NCBI GenBank assembly: GCA_016710435.1
Contig: JADJVV010000001.1
Location: 952,501-1,016,500, forward strand
Reading direction: 5' to 3'
Source of the DNA: Hyphomicrobiales bacterium
GTDB lineage: Bacteria; Pseudomonadota; Alphaproteobacteria; Rhizobiales; Aestuariivirgaceae
DNA length: 64,000 bases
Shown here: positions 19,730-28,710 of the stretch, in pieces
Numbering within the stretch: position 1 is the first letter of the stretch
Layout of the letters: the number at the start of each line of letters is the position of its first letter
Made by a program: the position numbers and the translations under genes
Notes under the pieces: generated by a model
Databases searched by the model: none
The model's input: only the letters and a program-made list of their open reading frames with translations
Told to the model about the DNA's origin: nothing

Positions 19730-20530
19730 TCACGCATCAATATGTAACTGCGCTGGCGTCAGCACAAGGGCGAAGCTCAACACATCGACGTGTGCGGCCC
19801 CTGCCGCCTTCAGCGTGGCGGCACAGGCCTCCGCCGTGGCCCCGGTGGTGCGGACATCGTCAATGACCAGAACGCGCTTGCCCTCCACGGCTGCCTTCTG
19901 TTCGGGTGGCACCACAAAGGCGCGGCGCACATTCTTGCGCCGTTCCTCCGCCGTCAGCCCCACCTGCGAATGGGTGGAGAGCGTGCGCAACAGCACCTGC
20001 GCCCCCACTGGCTTGCCCGAGAGCCGCCCGATCTCCTGCGCCAGCACGGCGGCCTGGTTGAAGCGCCGCTTCCACAGCCGCCGCCGGTGCAACGGCACGG
20101 GGATCAGCACGTCGCAATCGGCAATCAGCCTGCGCCCGGGCCCCAACATCATGCGCCCCATGGCCAAGCCCGCTTCGTGCATGTCGTTGTACTTGAGAAG
20201 ATGCACCAGCGTCTTGGCCGTCTCCGTGAAGGCCACCGCCGCCCGCGCCCTGTCCCAGGCGGGAGGATCGGCAATGGCAGCGGGCGAGAGTGCGCCTTCG
20301 CCTTGGTCATATTCGAACGGAATGCCCAGGGCATCGCAGACCGGATCATCGATGAACGAGAGCGTCTGCCAACAGGAAAGGCAGAGCGTTGCACCCGCCG
20401 TCACATCCGCCCGGCATGCCACGCACTTGGGCGGCGTGATCCAGTCGACGAAGCCATGCCACAGGTGAAGCGCAAGTTGCCGCCCGCGCTGGCCCGGCGA
20501 TGGAATTTCCGCTATCGGCTCATCCGTCAT
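19730..20530 (-). CDS. ComF family amidophosphoribosyltransferase-like protein
   Basis: A 266-residue ComF-family protein. Two CxxC pairs form an N-terminal zinc ribbon (C36, C39, C50, C53). The C-terminal phosphoribosyltransferase fold has the PRPP loop VLVIDDVRTTGATA (about 219-232). ComF proteins act in natural transformation where competence exists; elsewhere the role is unknown. Its ATG overlaps that of the divergent methyltransferase gene by two bases, so its promoter must lie inside that gene or its start is further inside (no better start is visible before the zinc ribbon). Confidence 0.88.
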   Translation of the reverse strand: MTDEPIAEIPSPGQRGRQLALHLWHGFVDWITPPKCVACRADVTAGATLCLSCWQTLSFIDDPVCDALGIPFEYDQGEGALSPAAIADPPAWDRARAAVAFTETAKTLVHLLKYNDMHEAGLAMGRMMLGPGRRLIADCDVLIPVPLHRRRLWKRRFNQAAVLAQEIGRLSGKPVGAQVLLRTLSTHSQVGLTAEERRKNVRRAFVVPPEQKAAVEGKRVLVIDDVRTTGATAEACAATLKAAGAAHVDVLSFALVLTPAQLHIDA

Positions 20531-21365
20531 GAGTGAAGCTCACCACATCTTTGATCGCGCTGTCCACGTTGCCCGACGGGCTGCGGCAACGGGTGAGGCC
20601 GCGGCATTGCTCGACCAGCGCATCGCCGATGAACTGGCGGAGCGTCTTGCCGTCATCAACCGCAGCTTCGCCGACACGGCCCTCATCGCAGCCCATCCGG
20701 CCACTTCTCGTGAAATCTTGGTTCAATCGGGAAAATGTTTCAATATCAGCGTGTTGTCTCCAACTCCCGACGACGTTCTGAACTGCGCCGACGAGAGCCT
20801 GGACTGCCTGGTGAGCCTCCTCGACCTGCAAACCATCAACGACGTGCCGGGCCATCTCGCACAGGCCGCGCGGGCCTTGCGGCCGGACGGCCTTGCCCTC
20901 TTCGCATTCTTTGCCGGAGAGACCTTGCGTGAGTTGCGCGAGGCCTGGCTCGCGGCGGAGGCAGAATTGACAGGAGGCGCCACGCCCCGCGTTGCTCCCA
21001 TGATCGACCTCCGCGAATCCGGTGCCCTGCTGCAGCGCGCGGGCCTCGCCCTGCCCGTGGCCGACATGGACCGCGTGACCCTCCGTTATGACAATGCGCT
21101 GGCCGTGATGGCCGAGATCAAGGCCGCAGGGTTCTCCAACCCCCTCATCGGCCGCAACCCCCGCATAACCCCGCGCCGTCTCGTGCAGCGCGTGGCCGAG
21201 ATCTACCAGGAGCGATTTGCCGATCCCGATGGCCGCATTCGCGTTACGCTGGAGGTGGCGTGGGCCATGGCGTGGAAGCCGCATCCGTCGCAACAGCAGC
21301 CGCTGAAGCCGGGTTCCGCCAAAATGCGCCTCGCCGATGCCTTGCGGGTGAAAGAGGGCGAGTAA
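20529..21365 (+). CDS. SAM-dependent methyltransferase-fold protein (NDUFAF5/BioC-like)
   Basis: A 278-residue class I methyltransferase-like protein resembling NDUFAF5 and its bacterial relatives, which in mitochondria modify a complex I subunit. It opens HHIFDRAVHVARRAAA. The glycine-rich SAM loop is not recognisable as DxGxGxG, but SLLDLQTINDVPGHLAQAARALRPDGLALFAFF, the post-strand-4/5 region, is typical. The ERFADPDGRIRVTLEVAWAMAWKPH C-terminus is characteristic of this family. Divergent from comF with overlapping start codons. Confidence 0.82.
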   Translation: MSEAHHIFDRAVHVARRAAATGEAAALLDQRIADELAERLAVINRSFADTALIAAHPATSREILVQSGKCFNISVLSPTPDDVLNCADESLDCLVSLLDLQTINDVPGHLAQAARALRPDGLALFAFFAGETLRELREAWLAAEAELTGGATPRVAPMIDLRESGALLQRAGLALPVADMDRVTLRYDNALAVMAEIKAAGFSNPLIGRNPRITPRRLVQRVAEIYQERFADPDGRIRVTLEVAWAMAWKPHPSQQQPLKPGSAKMRLADALRVKEGE

Positions 21366-21393
21366 CGCCGTCCAGGTGAAGTCCAGGTGAAGT

Positions 21394-23277
21394 TCAGGCT
21401 GCCTTGCGGCCACGCGCCGGCGCACGCCGCGCCCCTGGCTGCGGGCCGGACTTTTCGTCGAACAGTTCCGCCAGCTTTTCCGTCATGGCCCCGCCCAGTT
21501 CCTCGGCATCCACGATGGTGACGGCGCGCTTGTAGTAGCGCGTCACGTCATGGCCGATGCCGATGGCGATGAGTTCGACCGGGGAGCGGCCCTCGATGTC
21601 GTTGATGACCTGGCGCAGGTGGCGCTCCAGATAATTGCCGGAATTGACCGAGAGCGTGGAGTCATCAACCGGCGCACCATCCGAGATCACCATCAGGATG
21701 CGGCGTTGCTCGGGGCGGCCCAGCAGGCGGTTGTGCGCCCAGATCAGCGCCTCGCCATCGATGTTCTCTTTCAGCAGCCCCTCGCGCATCATCAGGCCGA
21801 GATTGCGCCGCGCCCGCCGCCACGGCTCGTCCGCCGCCTTGTAGACGATGTGGCGGAGATCATTGAGACGTCCCGGGTTGGCAGGCTTTCCGCCCGCCAG
21901 CCACTTCTCGCGTGACTGCCCGCCCTTCCAGGCGCGCGTGGTGAAGCCGAGGATTTCCGTTTTCACGCCGCAGCGTTCCAGCGTGCGGGCGAGAATGTCG
22001 GCGCAGGTCGCGGCAACCGTGATCGGCCGTCCGCGCATCGAGCCGGAATTGTCGAGCAGCAGCGTCACCACCGTGTCGCGGAACTGCATGTCCTTCTCCA
22101 TCTTGAAGGAGAGGGGATGCATGGGATCGATCACCACGCGCATCAGTTTCGCCGAGTCGAGAATGCCTTCTTCAAGGTCGAAGTCCCAGGAGCGGTTCTG
22201 CTGCGCCATGAGGCGGCGTTGCAGGCGGTTGGCGAGGCGCGCCACAACACCCTGCAGATTGGCCAGCTGCTTGTCGAGATAGGCACGCAGCCGCGTCAAC
22301 TCCTCCGCATCGCACAGGTCATCGGCCTCGACCACTTCATCGAAGCTGTTGCTGTAGACCTTGTAGAAATCCTCGTTGGTGTTGGACGAGAAGGGAAGCT
22401 GCGGCCGGAACGGCTCTTCGCCGTCGGCGCTTTCTTCCGTCGCGTCATCGTCAGGCTGTTCGTCCGTCTCGACCGACTGAGCTTCCATCTCGGCGGATTC
22501 GGTTTCACCTTCCGCCTGCTCCATCTTTTCGGATTGCGACTCGCTCTCCTGCTCCTGGCCTTCGGGAGATTCGTTGCGCTCGCCTGCGTCTTCCTCGGCT
22601 TCCTGCTCCTCGTTCTCATCGCCCTTGTCCGGGTCCTCGCCCAGCTCGTCCGCCATGTCGAGCGCCGAAATCAGCTCGCGCGACAGGCGCGCAAAGGCCT
22701 GCTGGTCGTTCAGGGCATCCTTGAGATGATCGAGCTGGTCATGGGCCTTTTCTTCCACCCACGGACGCCACAGGTCGACATAGGACCTGACTGACGGCGG
22801 CGGCGCTTCGCCCGTGAGGCGTTCACGCAGGATGAGACCCACAGCTTCCTCAAGCGGCGTGTCGCGGCGGTTCGAGGAACGGTTGACGACGGTGCGGCCA
22901 TAGCGGTCGTCCAGCATCACCCCGAGATTCTGCTTCACCCCCGGCATGGCATTGGCGCCGATCGCCTCGACCCGCGCCTGTTCCACCGCATCGAACACCG
23001 CGCGCGCGTTCTTGCCCACCGGGCTGTAGCGCGAATGCAAATTGTCTGCGTGATGCGAAAGGCGGAGCGCAAAGCTGTCGGCGAGTCCGCGCGTGATGGA
23101 GATGTCGCGCGACGATGCATTCTGGTGCACCTGCGGCAGGCGCGCCTTGTGACCGGTGAGGGAAGGCTGGTCGTTGCCGAAACTCACATTGAGTTCCGGA
23201 TCAAGCGCCATGGTCTTCATGGCGGCGCCGAGCACGCCCTTGAAGCGTTCGGCGCGATCATCCTTGCCCTGCGCCAT
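21394..23277 (-). CDS. cobT: Aerobic cobaltochelatase subunit CobT
   Basis: One of the two AAA/MIDAS subunits that drive ATP-dependent insertion of cobalt into hydrogenobyrinic a,c-diamide with CobN, in aerobic cobalamin synthesis. 627 residues: N-terminal domain, a strongly acidic Glu/Ser/Gln-rich linker (about 215-295), then a von Willebrand A domain with the MIDAS motif DNSGS (409-413) and a Thr later in the domain. CobT normally shows this layout. It follows cobS by 12 bases; CobN is not in the window. Confidence 0.96.
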   Translation of the reverse strand: MAQGKDDRAERFKGVLGAAMKTMALDPELNVSFGNDQPSLTGHKARLPQVHQNASSRDISITRGLADSFALRLSHHADNLHSRYSPVGKNARAVFDAVEQARVEAIGANAMPGVKQNLGVMLDDRYGRTVVNRSSNRRDTPLEEAVGLILRERLTGEAPPPSVRSYVDLWRPWVEEKAHDQLDHLKDALNDQQAFARLSRELISALDMADELGEDPDKGDENEEQEAEEDAGERNESPEGQEQESESQSEKMEQAEGETESAEMEAQSVETDEQPDDDATEESADGEEPFRPQLPFSSNTNEDFYKVYSNSFDEVVEADDLCDAEELTRLRAYLDKQLANLQGVVARLANRLQRRLMAQQNRSWDFDLEEGILDSAKLMRVVIDPMHPLSFKMEKDMQFRDTVVTLLLDNSGSMRGRPITVAATCADILARTLERCGVKTEILGFTTRAWKGGQSREKWLAGGKPANPGRLNDLRHIVYKAADEPWRRARRNLGLMMREGLLKENIDGEALIWAHNRLLGRPEQRRILMVISDGAPVDDSTLSVNSGNYLERHLRQVINDIEGRSPVELIAIGIGHDVTRYYKRAVTIVDAEELGGAMTEKLAELFDEKSGPQPGARRAPARGRKAA

Positions 23278-23289
23278 GGTCGTTCAGCC

Positions 23290-24291
23290 TCAGGCGATGG
23301 CGAGGCGCGCCGCCGATTCCGGCAGCTCTTCGCCGAAGCAGCGCTGGTAGAACTCGGCGATGATCGGGCGTTCCAGTTCGTCGCACTTGTTGAGGAAGGT
23401 GAGACGGAAGGACAAGCCGATGTCACCACCGAAGATGTCGGCGTTCTGCGCCCAGGTGATCACCGTGCGCGGGCTCATCACCGTCGAGACATCGCCCTGC
23501 ATGAAGGCGTTGCGGGTGAGATCAGCGACGCGCACCATGTTGGCCAGCGTCTTGCGGCCTTTCTCGGTGTCATATCCCTTGCACTTCGCCAGCACGATGC
23601 CGACTTCCTGCACATGCGGCAGGTAGTTGAGCACGGTGACGACGGACCAGCGGTCCATCTGCGCCTGGTTGATCTGCTGCGTGCCATGATAGAGGCCCGT
23701 GGTGTCGCCGAGGCCCACGGTGTTGGCGGTGGCGAAGAGACGGAACGCCGGATGGGGGCGGATGACGCGGCTCTGGTCGAGCAGCGTCAGCTTGCCCGAG
23801 GATTCGAGAATGCGCTGGATCACGAACATCACGTCCGGGCGGCCTGCGTCATATTCGTCGAACACCAGCGCCACGTTGTGCTGGTAGGCCCAGGGCAGGA
23901 TGCCCTCGCGGAATTCCGTGACCTGCTTGCCTTCCTTCAGCACGATCGCATCCTTGCCGATGAGATCGATGCGGCTGATGTGGCTGTCGAGGTTGATGCG
24001 GATGCAGGGCCAGTTCAGCCGCGCCGCCACCTGCTCGATGTGGGTGGACTTGCCGGTGCCGTGATAGCCCGTCACCATCACGCGGCGGTTGTGCGCAAAG
24101 CCCGCGAGGATCGCCAGCGTCGTTTCCTTGTTGAACAGGTAGTCCTGGTCAAGGTCCGGAACGTGCTCGCTGGTGGCGGAATAGGCCGGCACCATCATGT
24201 TCGATTCAAAGCCGAACAGTTGCGAGACGGAAACCATCTTGTCCGGGTTGCCGGGCGCGGCGCCGTTGGCGCCATTCGAAGTGGAAGTCAT
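23290..24291 (-). CDS. cobS: Aerobic cobaltochelatase subunit CobS
   Basis: AAA+ ATPase partner of CobT in the aerobic cobaltochelatase, 333 residues. The Walker A motif is GYHGTGKST (75-83), Walker B lies in VALVFDEYDAGRPD, and the sensor/arginine region follows in FRLFATANTVGLGD. The N-terminal SVSQLFGFESNMMVPAY stretch is typical of CobS. The gene pair is in the usual order cobS then cobT, downstream of the J-domain gene that often accompanies it in Rhizobiales. Confidence 0.96.
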   Translation of the reverse strand: MTSTSNGANGAAPGNPDKMVSVSQLFGFESNMMVPAYSATSEHVPDLDQDYLFNKETTLAILAGFAHNRRVMVTGYHGTGKSTHIEQVAARLNWPCIRINLDSHISRIDLIGKDAIVLKEGKQVTEFREGILPWAYQHNVALVFDEYDAGRPDVMFVIQRILESSGKLTLLDQSRVIRPHPAFRLFATANTVGLGDTTGLYHGTQQINQAQMDRWSVVTVLNYLPHVQEVGIVLAKCKGYDTEKGRKTLANMVRVADLTRNAFMQGDVSTVMSPRTVITWAQNADIFGGDIGLSFRLTFLNKCDELERPIIAEFYQRCFGEELPESAARLAIA

Positions 24292-24389
24292 GTCAGCTCA
24301 CTCAGTCACAGGGGCGATAGGCCCTCATTGATCCGTCGCTCATTGGGGGAATGCACCGCCTTGTAGAGGCAGAAGCCATTCACGGCAAG

Positions 24390-24989
24390 TCAGCAGAAGC
24401 CGCTGGCCCTAAGCGTGTCGTAAGCGTGGATCACGGCCTTCAGGGTGTCCTCGTTGGCACGGCTGCCGCCATTGGCATCGGGATGCAGCCGCTTCACCAG
24501 CAGCTTGTATTTCGCCTTGGCGTCGTCGGGCGTCGCATTCTCGTCGAGGCCCAGGGTCTGCAGGGCCTGCATCTCGTTGCGCTTCAGGCCGCGGCCCAGC
24601 TTCTGCTCGGCGGGCTTGCGCCGCGCGCGGCCGAGGATTTCCATCGGATCATCAAAGCGCCGCGCCGTGCCCCGGGTGGAACCGGCGCGGGCATGGGCAT
24701 TTTCCCCCAGCTTCCAGGTAGGCCGCTCGCCCAGTTGCGACGCCTTCTGGTAATCGGAAATGGAGCCGTCCGTCATGCCGGCAAAATAATTGTACGTCTT
24801 GTTATACTCCTGCACGTGGGCCGTGCAGTAGTTGTGGAACTGCCCCTCCTGGCCGCGTCCTTTCGGAGCCTTGTGGCGCGCGGGCTTCTCGCACCCCGGC
24901 CACTCGCACTTGGCCTCCGCCTTGGGCTCGGGCTTGGAACCGCGCGGCGTGATCCTGATCTTGTCGAAATACTTTGAATCGAGTTTCAT
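24390..24989 (-). CDS. J-domain (DnaJ-class) protein with N-terminal Cys cluster
   Basis: A 199-residue protein with its J domain at the C-terminus (about 140-195): ALQTLGLDENATPDDAKAKYKLLVKRLHPDANGG, with the HPD motif needed to stimulate DnaK-type Hsp70. The N-terminal part has CEWPGCEKPARHKAPK and, further on, YCTAHV, a Cys/His set that may bind zinc. This family sits between bolA and cobS in many Rhizobiales. The start at 24989 is supported by the conserved MKLDSKYFDKIRI opening; upstream in-frame sequence is antisense of bolA. Confidence 0.88.
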   Translation of the reverse strand: MKLDSKYFDKIRITPRGSKPEPKAEAKCEWPGCEKPARHKAPKGRGQEGQFHNYCTAHVQEYNKTYNYFAGMTDGSISDYQKASQLGERPTWKLGENAHARAGSTRGTARRFDDPMEILGRARRKPAEQKLGRGLKRNEMQALQTLGLDENATPDDAKAKYKLLVKRLHPDANGGSRANEDTLKAVIHAYDTLRASGFC

Positions 24990-25091
24990 GCGTGAACTAT
25001 GGACACCAGAAATGGGATGGTCGGAAGGGCAATCTTCTAGCCCATCGGCAGGAAAAAGGCGAAGCCTTTCCAGCGCAGAGATGGTTCGTGC

Positions 25092-25400
25092 ATGGCCGTT
25101 AAAAAAGGAACAAGAGAATTGCAAAACGCATTGGGGCCCGTTGGAAAACGCATGGCGGAAAAACTTGAACAGGCCCTCGCGCCCAGTCTGTTGCAGGTGA
25201 TCGACGAAAGCCATCACCATGAAGGTCATTCCGGCAGCAGGCCCGATGGCGAAAGCCATTTCCGCATCCGCATCACCAGCGCGGCATTGGCGGGGCTCAG
25301 CCGCGTCAACCAGCACCGCAAGGTGAATGAGGTGCTGGCGGACGAACTCAAGGAGCGCGTCCACGCCCTGGCGATTGAAGTCGTCGCTCCGACCGGATGA
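25092..25400 (+). CDS. BolA family protein
   Basis: A 102-residue BolA-like protein; the family partners monothiol glutaredoxins in [2Fe-2S] cluster handling and stress response. The conserved core is LEVIDESH-type (here LLQVIDESHHHEGHSG), GESHFRIRITSAALAG, with the partner-binding His, then LSRVNQHRKVNEVLADEL. An internal ATG (25152) is an alternative start. It is divergent from the J-domain gene and convergent with the CNNM gene. The window also has a dithiol glutaredoxin but no visible monothiol one. Confidence 0.92.
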   Translation: MAVKKGTRELQNALGPVGKRMAEKLEQALAPSLLQVIDESHHHEGHSGSRPDGESHFRIRITSAALAGLSRVNQHRKVNEVLADELKERVHALAIEVVAPTG

Positions 25401-25409
25401 GGCCCGGCC

Positions 25410-26708
25410 TCAGCCGCCCGCATCCTCGCCGTCACCGCCCCGCCCTTCGATCTTGCTGACCCGGATCGAGGTGAGCTGCTGGCGCTTCTTCTTCAGGATC
25501 TCGAAGCGGAAGCCGTGGAAGGTGAAGGTCTGGCCCACGGCGGGAATCATCCGCGCCTCGTGAATGACGAGACCTGCCAGCGTCGTCGCCTCATCATCGG
25601 GCAGTTCCCATTCGAAGGCCCGGTTGAGATCACGGAGCGGCAGCGCCCCATCGACGATGATGGAGCCGTCCTTGGACTTGCGCACGCTCGTCGCCACCGC
25701 ATCGAACTCGTCCTTGATGTCGCCGACGATCTCTTCGATGATGTCTTCCAGCGTGACGAGGCCCTGCACCTCGCCATATTCATCGACGACAATGGCGAAG
25801 TGCGACTTGCGGCGCAGGAAGGCGTTGAGCTGATCTTCCAGCGGCCGCGTGTCGGGCACGAACCACGGGTCGGAGAGAATGTCCTCCAGCTTCACCTTGG
25901 CCACATCGCCTTCCACCTTCTGGATCGCGGCGAACAGCGTCTTGGCGTGGAGAACGCCGATGATGTTGTCGGGATTGTCCTTCCAGAACGGAATGCGGGT
26001 GTGACCGGATTTGAGCACCTGCGTCACCACGTCCTTCACCGGATCGGCAATATCGAGCGTCACCATCTTGGTGCGGTGGACCATGACGTCCATCACCTCC
26101 AGATCCTTGAGGTCGAGGATGCCGCCCAGCATGTCCTTGTCGGTCTTCACCAGGGTCTCTTCCTTGTGATGAAGGTCGATGGCGCCGCGCAATTCCTCGT
26201 GGGCCGAGAGCACGTTCTTGCTGTCATCGACATTGGCGCCCATGATTTTCAGCGTGAACTTCACGATCACCTCGACCGTGAGCACGATGGGCCCGAGCAC
26301 CGCCGAGATCACCCGCATCAGCGGCGCCACGAAGATCGAGGTCCGCTCCGGATAGGTGATGGCATAGGTCTTGGGCATCACCTCCGCGAAAATGAGGATG
26401 ACGACCGTCATCACGGCGGAGGCAATCACCGCGCCACTGTCGCCGAACATCTTGATGAGGGCCGCCGTCGCCACCGCCGATGACGTGATGTTGGCGAGAT
26501 TGTTGCCAAGCAGCAACGCGCCGATCAGCCGTTCCGGTGCTTCCAGCAGGCGCAGCGCCGTGCGCGCCCGCGTGCTGCCACGCTTTTCGATTTCGTTGAG
26601 CCGCGCCCGCGAGGCGGCCGTCAGGCCCGTTTCTGCGGCCGAAAAGAAGGCGGCAACGATGATGAGAAGGAAAATGGAGAGAACGGCGTAGCCTATTTCA
26701 CCACTCAT
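25410..26708 (-). CDS. CNNM/CorC family transporter-like protein (DUF21-CBS-CBS-CorC_HlyC)
   Basis: A 432-residue inner membrane protein: a DUF21/CNNM domain with four hydrophobic segments (about 1-180), two CBS domains (about 205-330, with LVTLEDIIEEIVGDI closing the second) and a C-terminal CorC_HlyC domain (about 345-425). Relatives are linked to magnesium and cobalt efflux or homeostasis. It overlaps the aroB stop by 4 bases (ATGA), so it is the third gene of an aroK-aroB-CNNM transcript, an order seen in other Rhizobiales. Confidence 0.9.
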   Translation of the reverse strand: MSGEIGYAVLSIFLLIIVAAFFSAAETGLTAASRARLNEIEKRGSTRARTALRLLEAPERLIGALLLGNNLANITSSAVATAALIKMFGDSGAVIASAVMTVVILIFAEVMPKTYAITYPERTSIFVAPLMRVISAVLGPIVLTVEVIVKFTLKIMGANVDDSKNVLSAHEELRGAIDLHHKEETLVKTDKDMLGGILDLKDLEVMDVMVHRTKMVTLDIADPVKDVVTQVLKSGHTRIPFWKDNPDNIIGVLHAKTLFAAIQKVEGDVAKVKLEDILSDPWFVPDTRPLEDQLNAFLRRKSHFAIVVDEYGEVQGLVTLEDIIEEIVGDIKDEFDAVATSVRKSKDGSIIVDGALPLRDLNRAFEWELPDDEATTLAGLVIHEARMIPAVGQTFTFHGFRFEILKKKRQQLTSIRVSKIEGRGGDGEDAGG

Positions 26709-27826
26709 GGATTGTTTCGATCCTCTTCTAGAAAGGCAAGCACGTCGCCATCGGGAACATCACGCGCGATGAAGGCTTCGCCGATGGCGCGCACCAGGAT
26801 GAACGTCAGTTTGCCAGCCACCGCCTTCTTGTCCTGGCGCATGAGTTCGAGAAGGCCCTGCGGACCGGGAAGTTCGCCGGAAATGGCGCTGGTATGGATA
26901 GGAAGTCCTGCCGCCTTGAGATGCGCCGCCACGCGCCCCGCCGTTTGTGGGGCACAGAGACCCAGCCGTTCGGAGAAGCGGAAGGCCTGCACCATTCCGA
27001 TGGCAACGGACTCGCCATGCAGCAGGCGCTGCGAATAGCCTGTGGCGGACTCAAGAGCATGACCAAAGGTGTGACCGAGGTTGAGGAGCGCCCGCACGCC
27101 GGTTTCGGTTTCATCTTCGGCGACGATCTTCGCCTTGGCGATGCAACTCACCGCCACCGCCTGCCGTATGGCAGTCATGTCGCCAGCCAGGAGACCTTGC
27201 ACATTGCCGTCCAGCCAGTCGAAGAAGGCGCGGTCGCCGAGGAGGCCATACTTCACCACTTCAGCATAACCCGCCGCCAGTTCGCGCCGCGGCAGCGTTT
27301 TCAGCAAGCCAAGGTCGGCGATCACCAGTTGCGGCTGGTGGAAGGCCCCGATCAGATTTTTGCCATGGGGCGAATTGATGCCCGTCTTGCCGCCCACGGA
27401 CGAATCAACCTGGGAGAGAAGCGTCGTCGGAATCTGGATGAAGTTGACGCCGCGCCGCAGGATCGACGCCGCAAATCCGGCGAGGTCGCCGATCACGCCG
27501 CCGCCGAAGGCGATGATGCAATCGCGCCGCTCCACGCCGGCCGCCAGCAGCTTGTCGCAGAGTTCGGCGAGTGTCGCATAGCTCTTGCTCTTTTCACCCG
27601 CCGGCAGAACGATGGCATCACTGGCGATGCCCGCTGAAGATAGCGCCTGTTGCAGGCTTGCCAGATGATGGCGCGCCACATTTTCGTCCGTCACGATGAC
27701 ACTGTGTGGGCGCTTGAGGTGCGGTTTCACCAGCTCGCCCGCGCGCGCCAGCAGGCCCTCGCCGATGAGGATGTTGTAGGAACGGTCGCCAAGCGCCACC
27801 GCGACGGTCTGGACAGGATCGGTCAT
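26705..27826 (-). CDS. aroB: 3-dehydroquinate synthase
   Basis: Second enzyme of the shikimate pathway: turns DAHP into 3-dehydroquinate using NAD and a divalent metal. 373 residues. The NAD-binding GGGVIGDLAGFAASILRRGVNFIQIPTTLLSQVDSSVGGKTGINSPHGKN region (about 95-150) is nearly canonical. The metal-binding residues lie in ALLNLGHTFGHALE and LLHGESVAIGM. It overlaps aroK by 4 bases and the CNNM gene by 4 bases. Confidence 0.97.
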   Translation of the reverse strand: MTDPVQTVAVALGDRSYNILIGEGLLARAGELVKPHLKRPHSVIVTDENVARHHLASLQQALSSAGIASDAIVLPAGEKSKSYATLAELCDKLLAAGVERRDCIIAFGGGVIGDLAGFAASILRRGVNFIQIPTTLLSQVDSSVGGKTGINSPHGKNLIGAFHQPQLVIADLGLLKTLPRRELAAGYAEVVKYGLLGDRAFFDWLDGNVQGLLAGDMTAIRQAVAVSCIAKAKIVAEDETETGVRALLNLGHTFGHALESATGYSQRLLHGESVAIGMVQAFRFSERLGLCAPQTAGRVAAHLKAAGLPIHTSAISGELPGPQGLLELMRQDKKAVAGKLTFILVRAIGEAFIARDVPDGDVLAFLEEDRNNP

Positions 27827-28425
27827 GATTGGACTTCAGGTTGCGGCGAACTGCGCTCCGCCTCTGCCCTGCGGGCCAGAGCGCGCAGCACGTCATTCAC
27901 CATCTGGGCATGCTGCACATCGCGGCACTCCACCGTAATGTCGGATTGGGCATAGACGGGATAGCGTTCCTCGATGAGGCGGCGCATCACGGCTTCAGGG
28001 TCGGCAGTGCGCAACAGGGGCCGGTCGTTGCGCTTCATCACCCGCTTCATCAGCAGGTCAAGATCGGCCTTGAGCCACACGCACACGGCGCCGTCCTGGA
28101 TGCGCGCCCGCGTTTCCGGGTTCATGTAGGCGCCACCGCCGGTGGCAAGAATCTGTTCGCCATTCTCGATCAGGCGGGCGATCACCTTGCGTTCACCGTC
28201 GCGGAAATAGGCCTCGCCATGCTCGGCGAAGATGTCGGCGATGGACTTGCCAGCCGCCGCTTCGATTTCATGATCGGCATCGACGAAGGGAAGCCCCATC
28301 TTGTCGGCGAGCCGCCGCCCGATGCTGGTTTTCCCGGCCCCCATCAGACCCACGAGCACGATCGGCCGTCCGCGCAGAAGTGTCTTCGCGGATTCAAGGT
28401 CCTTGCTGGTGGAACGTTTTGCCAT
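27823..28425 (-). CDS. aroK: Shikimate kinase
   Basis: Phosphorylates shikimate at the 3-hydroxyl with ATP, the fifth step of the shikimate pathway. 200 residues with the Walker A motif GLMGAGKT (26-33), the shikimate-binding DADHEIE and the FRDGERKVI stretch, GGGAYMN and the lid with DRPLL. Stop and start overlap with aroB as ATGA, showing translational coupling. It is the first gene of the aroK-aroB-CNNM transcript; its promoter lies in the 114 bases before the divergent small gene. Confidence 0.96.
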   Translation of the reverse strand: MAKRSTSKDLESAKTLLRGRPIVLVGLMGAGKTSIGRRLADKMGLPFVDADHEIEAAAGKSIADIFAEHGEAYFRDGERKVIARLIENGEQILATGGGAYMNPETRARIQDGAVCVWLKADLDLLMKRVMKRNDRPLLRTADPEAVMRRLIEERYPVYAQSDITVECRDVQHAQMVNDVLRALARRAEAERSSPQPEVQS

Positions 28426-28539
28426 TCTGGCCCGGCTCTTAGCGCATCATACTCATGATTGCATGACTTTTGCGTCGGGCTCTTTTTCTGGTGCGGGGGC
28501 GGGAGGTTTCTGGCACAATCCCGGTCCGGGGGTTGTTTC

Positions 28540-28710
28540 GTGTCAGATTTCATTGCGCATCAAGTGATTCCCGATTTTCTCAAATTCATTCTGGTGGTCG
28601 CCGCCCTCGTGGGTGCGGTGTATGGCGGCGCGCTTGCCCTGGCGACGTTTCCGCCGGAACAATCCGACGTGATCCATTCGTTGCCCCATGAAAAGCTCAG
28701 GCAGGACTAG
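28540..28710 (+). CDS. Small single-span membrane protein, unknown function
   Basis: A 56-residue protein started at the GTG (28540): VSDFIAHQVIPDFLKF, one hydrophobic span (about 17-38, ILVVAALVGAVYGGALALATF), then PPEQSDVIHSLPHEKLRQD. It overlaps the start of xerD by 23 bases in another frame, which argues for a real translated gene coupled to xerD. I do not recognise a named family, though a small membrane protein at this place is familiar in Rhizobiales. Topology would be N-in with a short exposed C-terminus. Confidence 0.6.
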   Translation: MSDFIAHQVIPDFLKFILVVAALVGAVYGGALALATFPPEQSDVIHSLPHEKLRQD

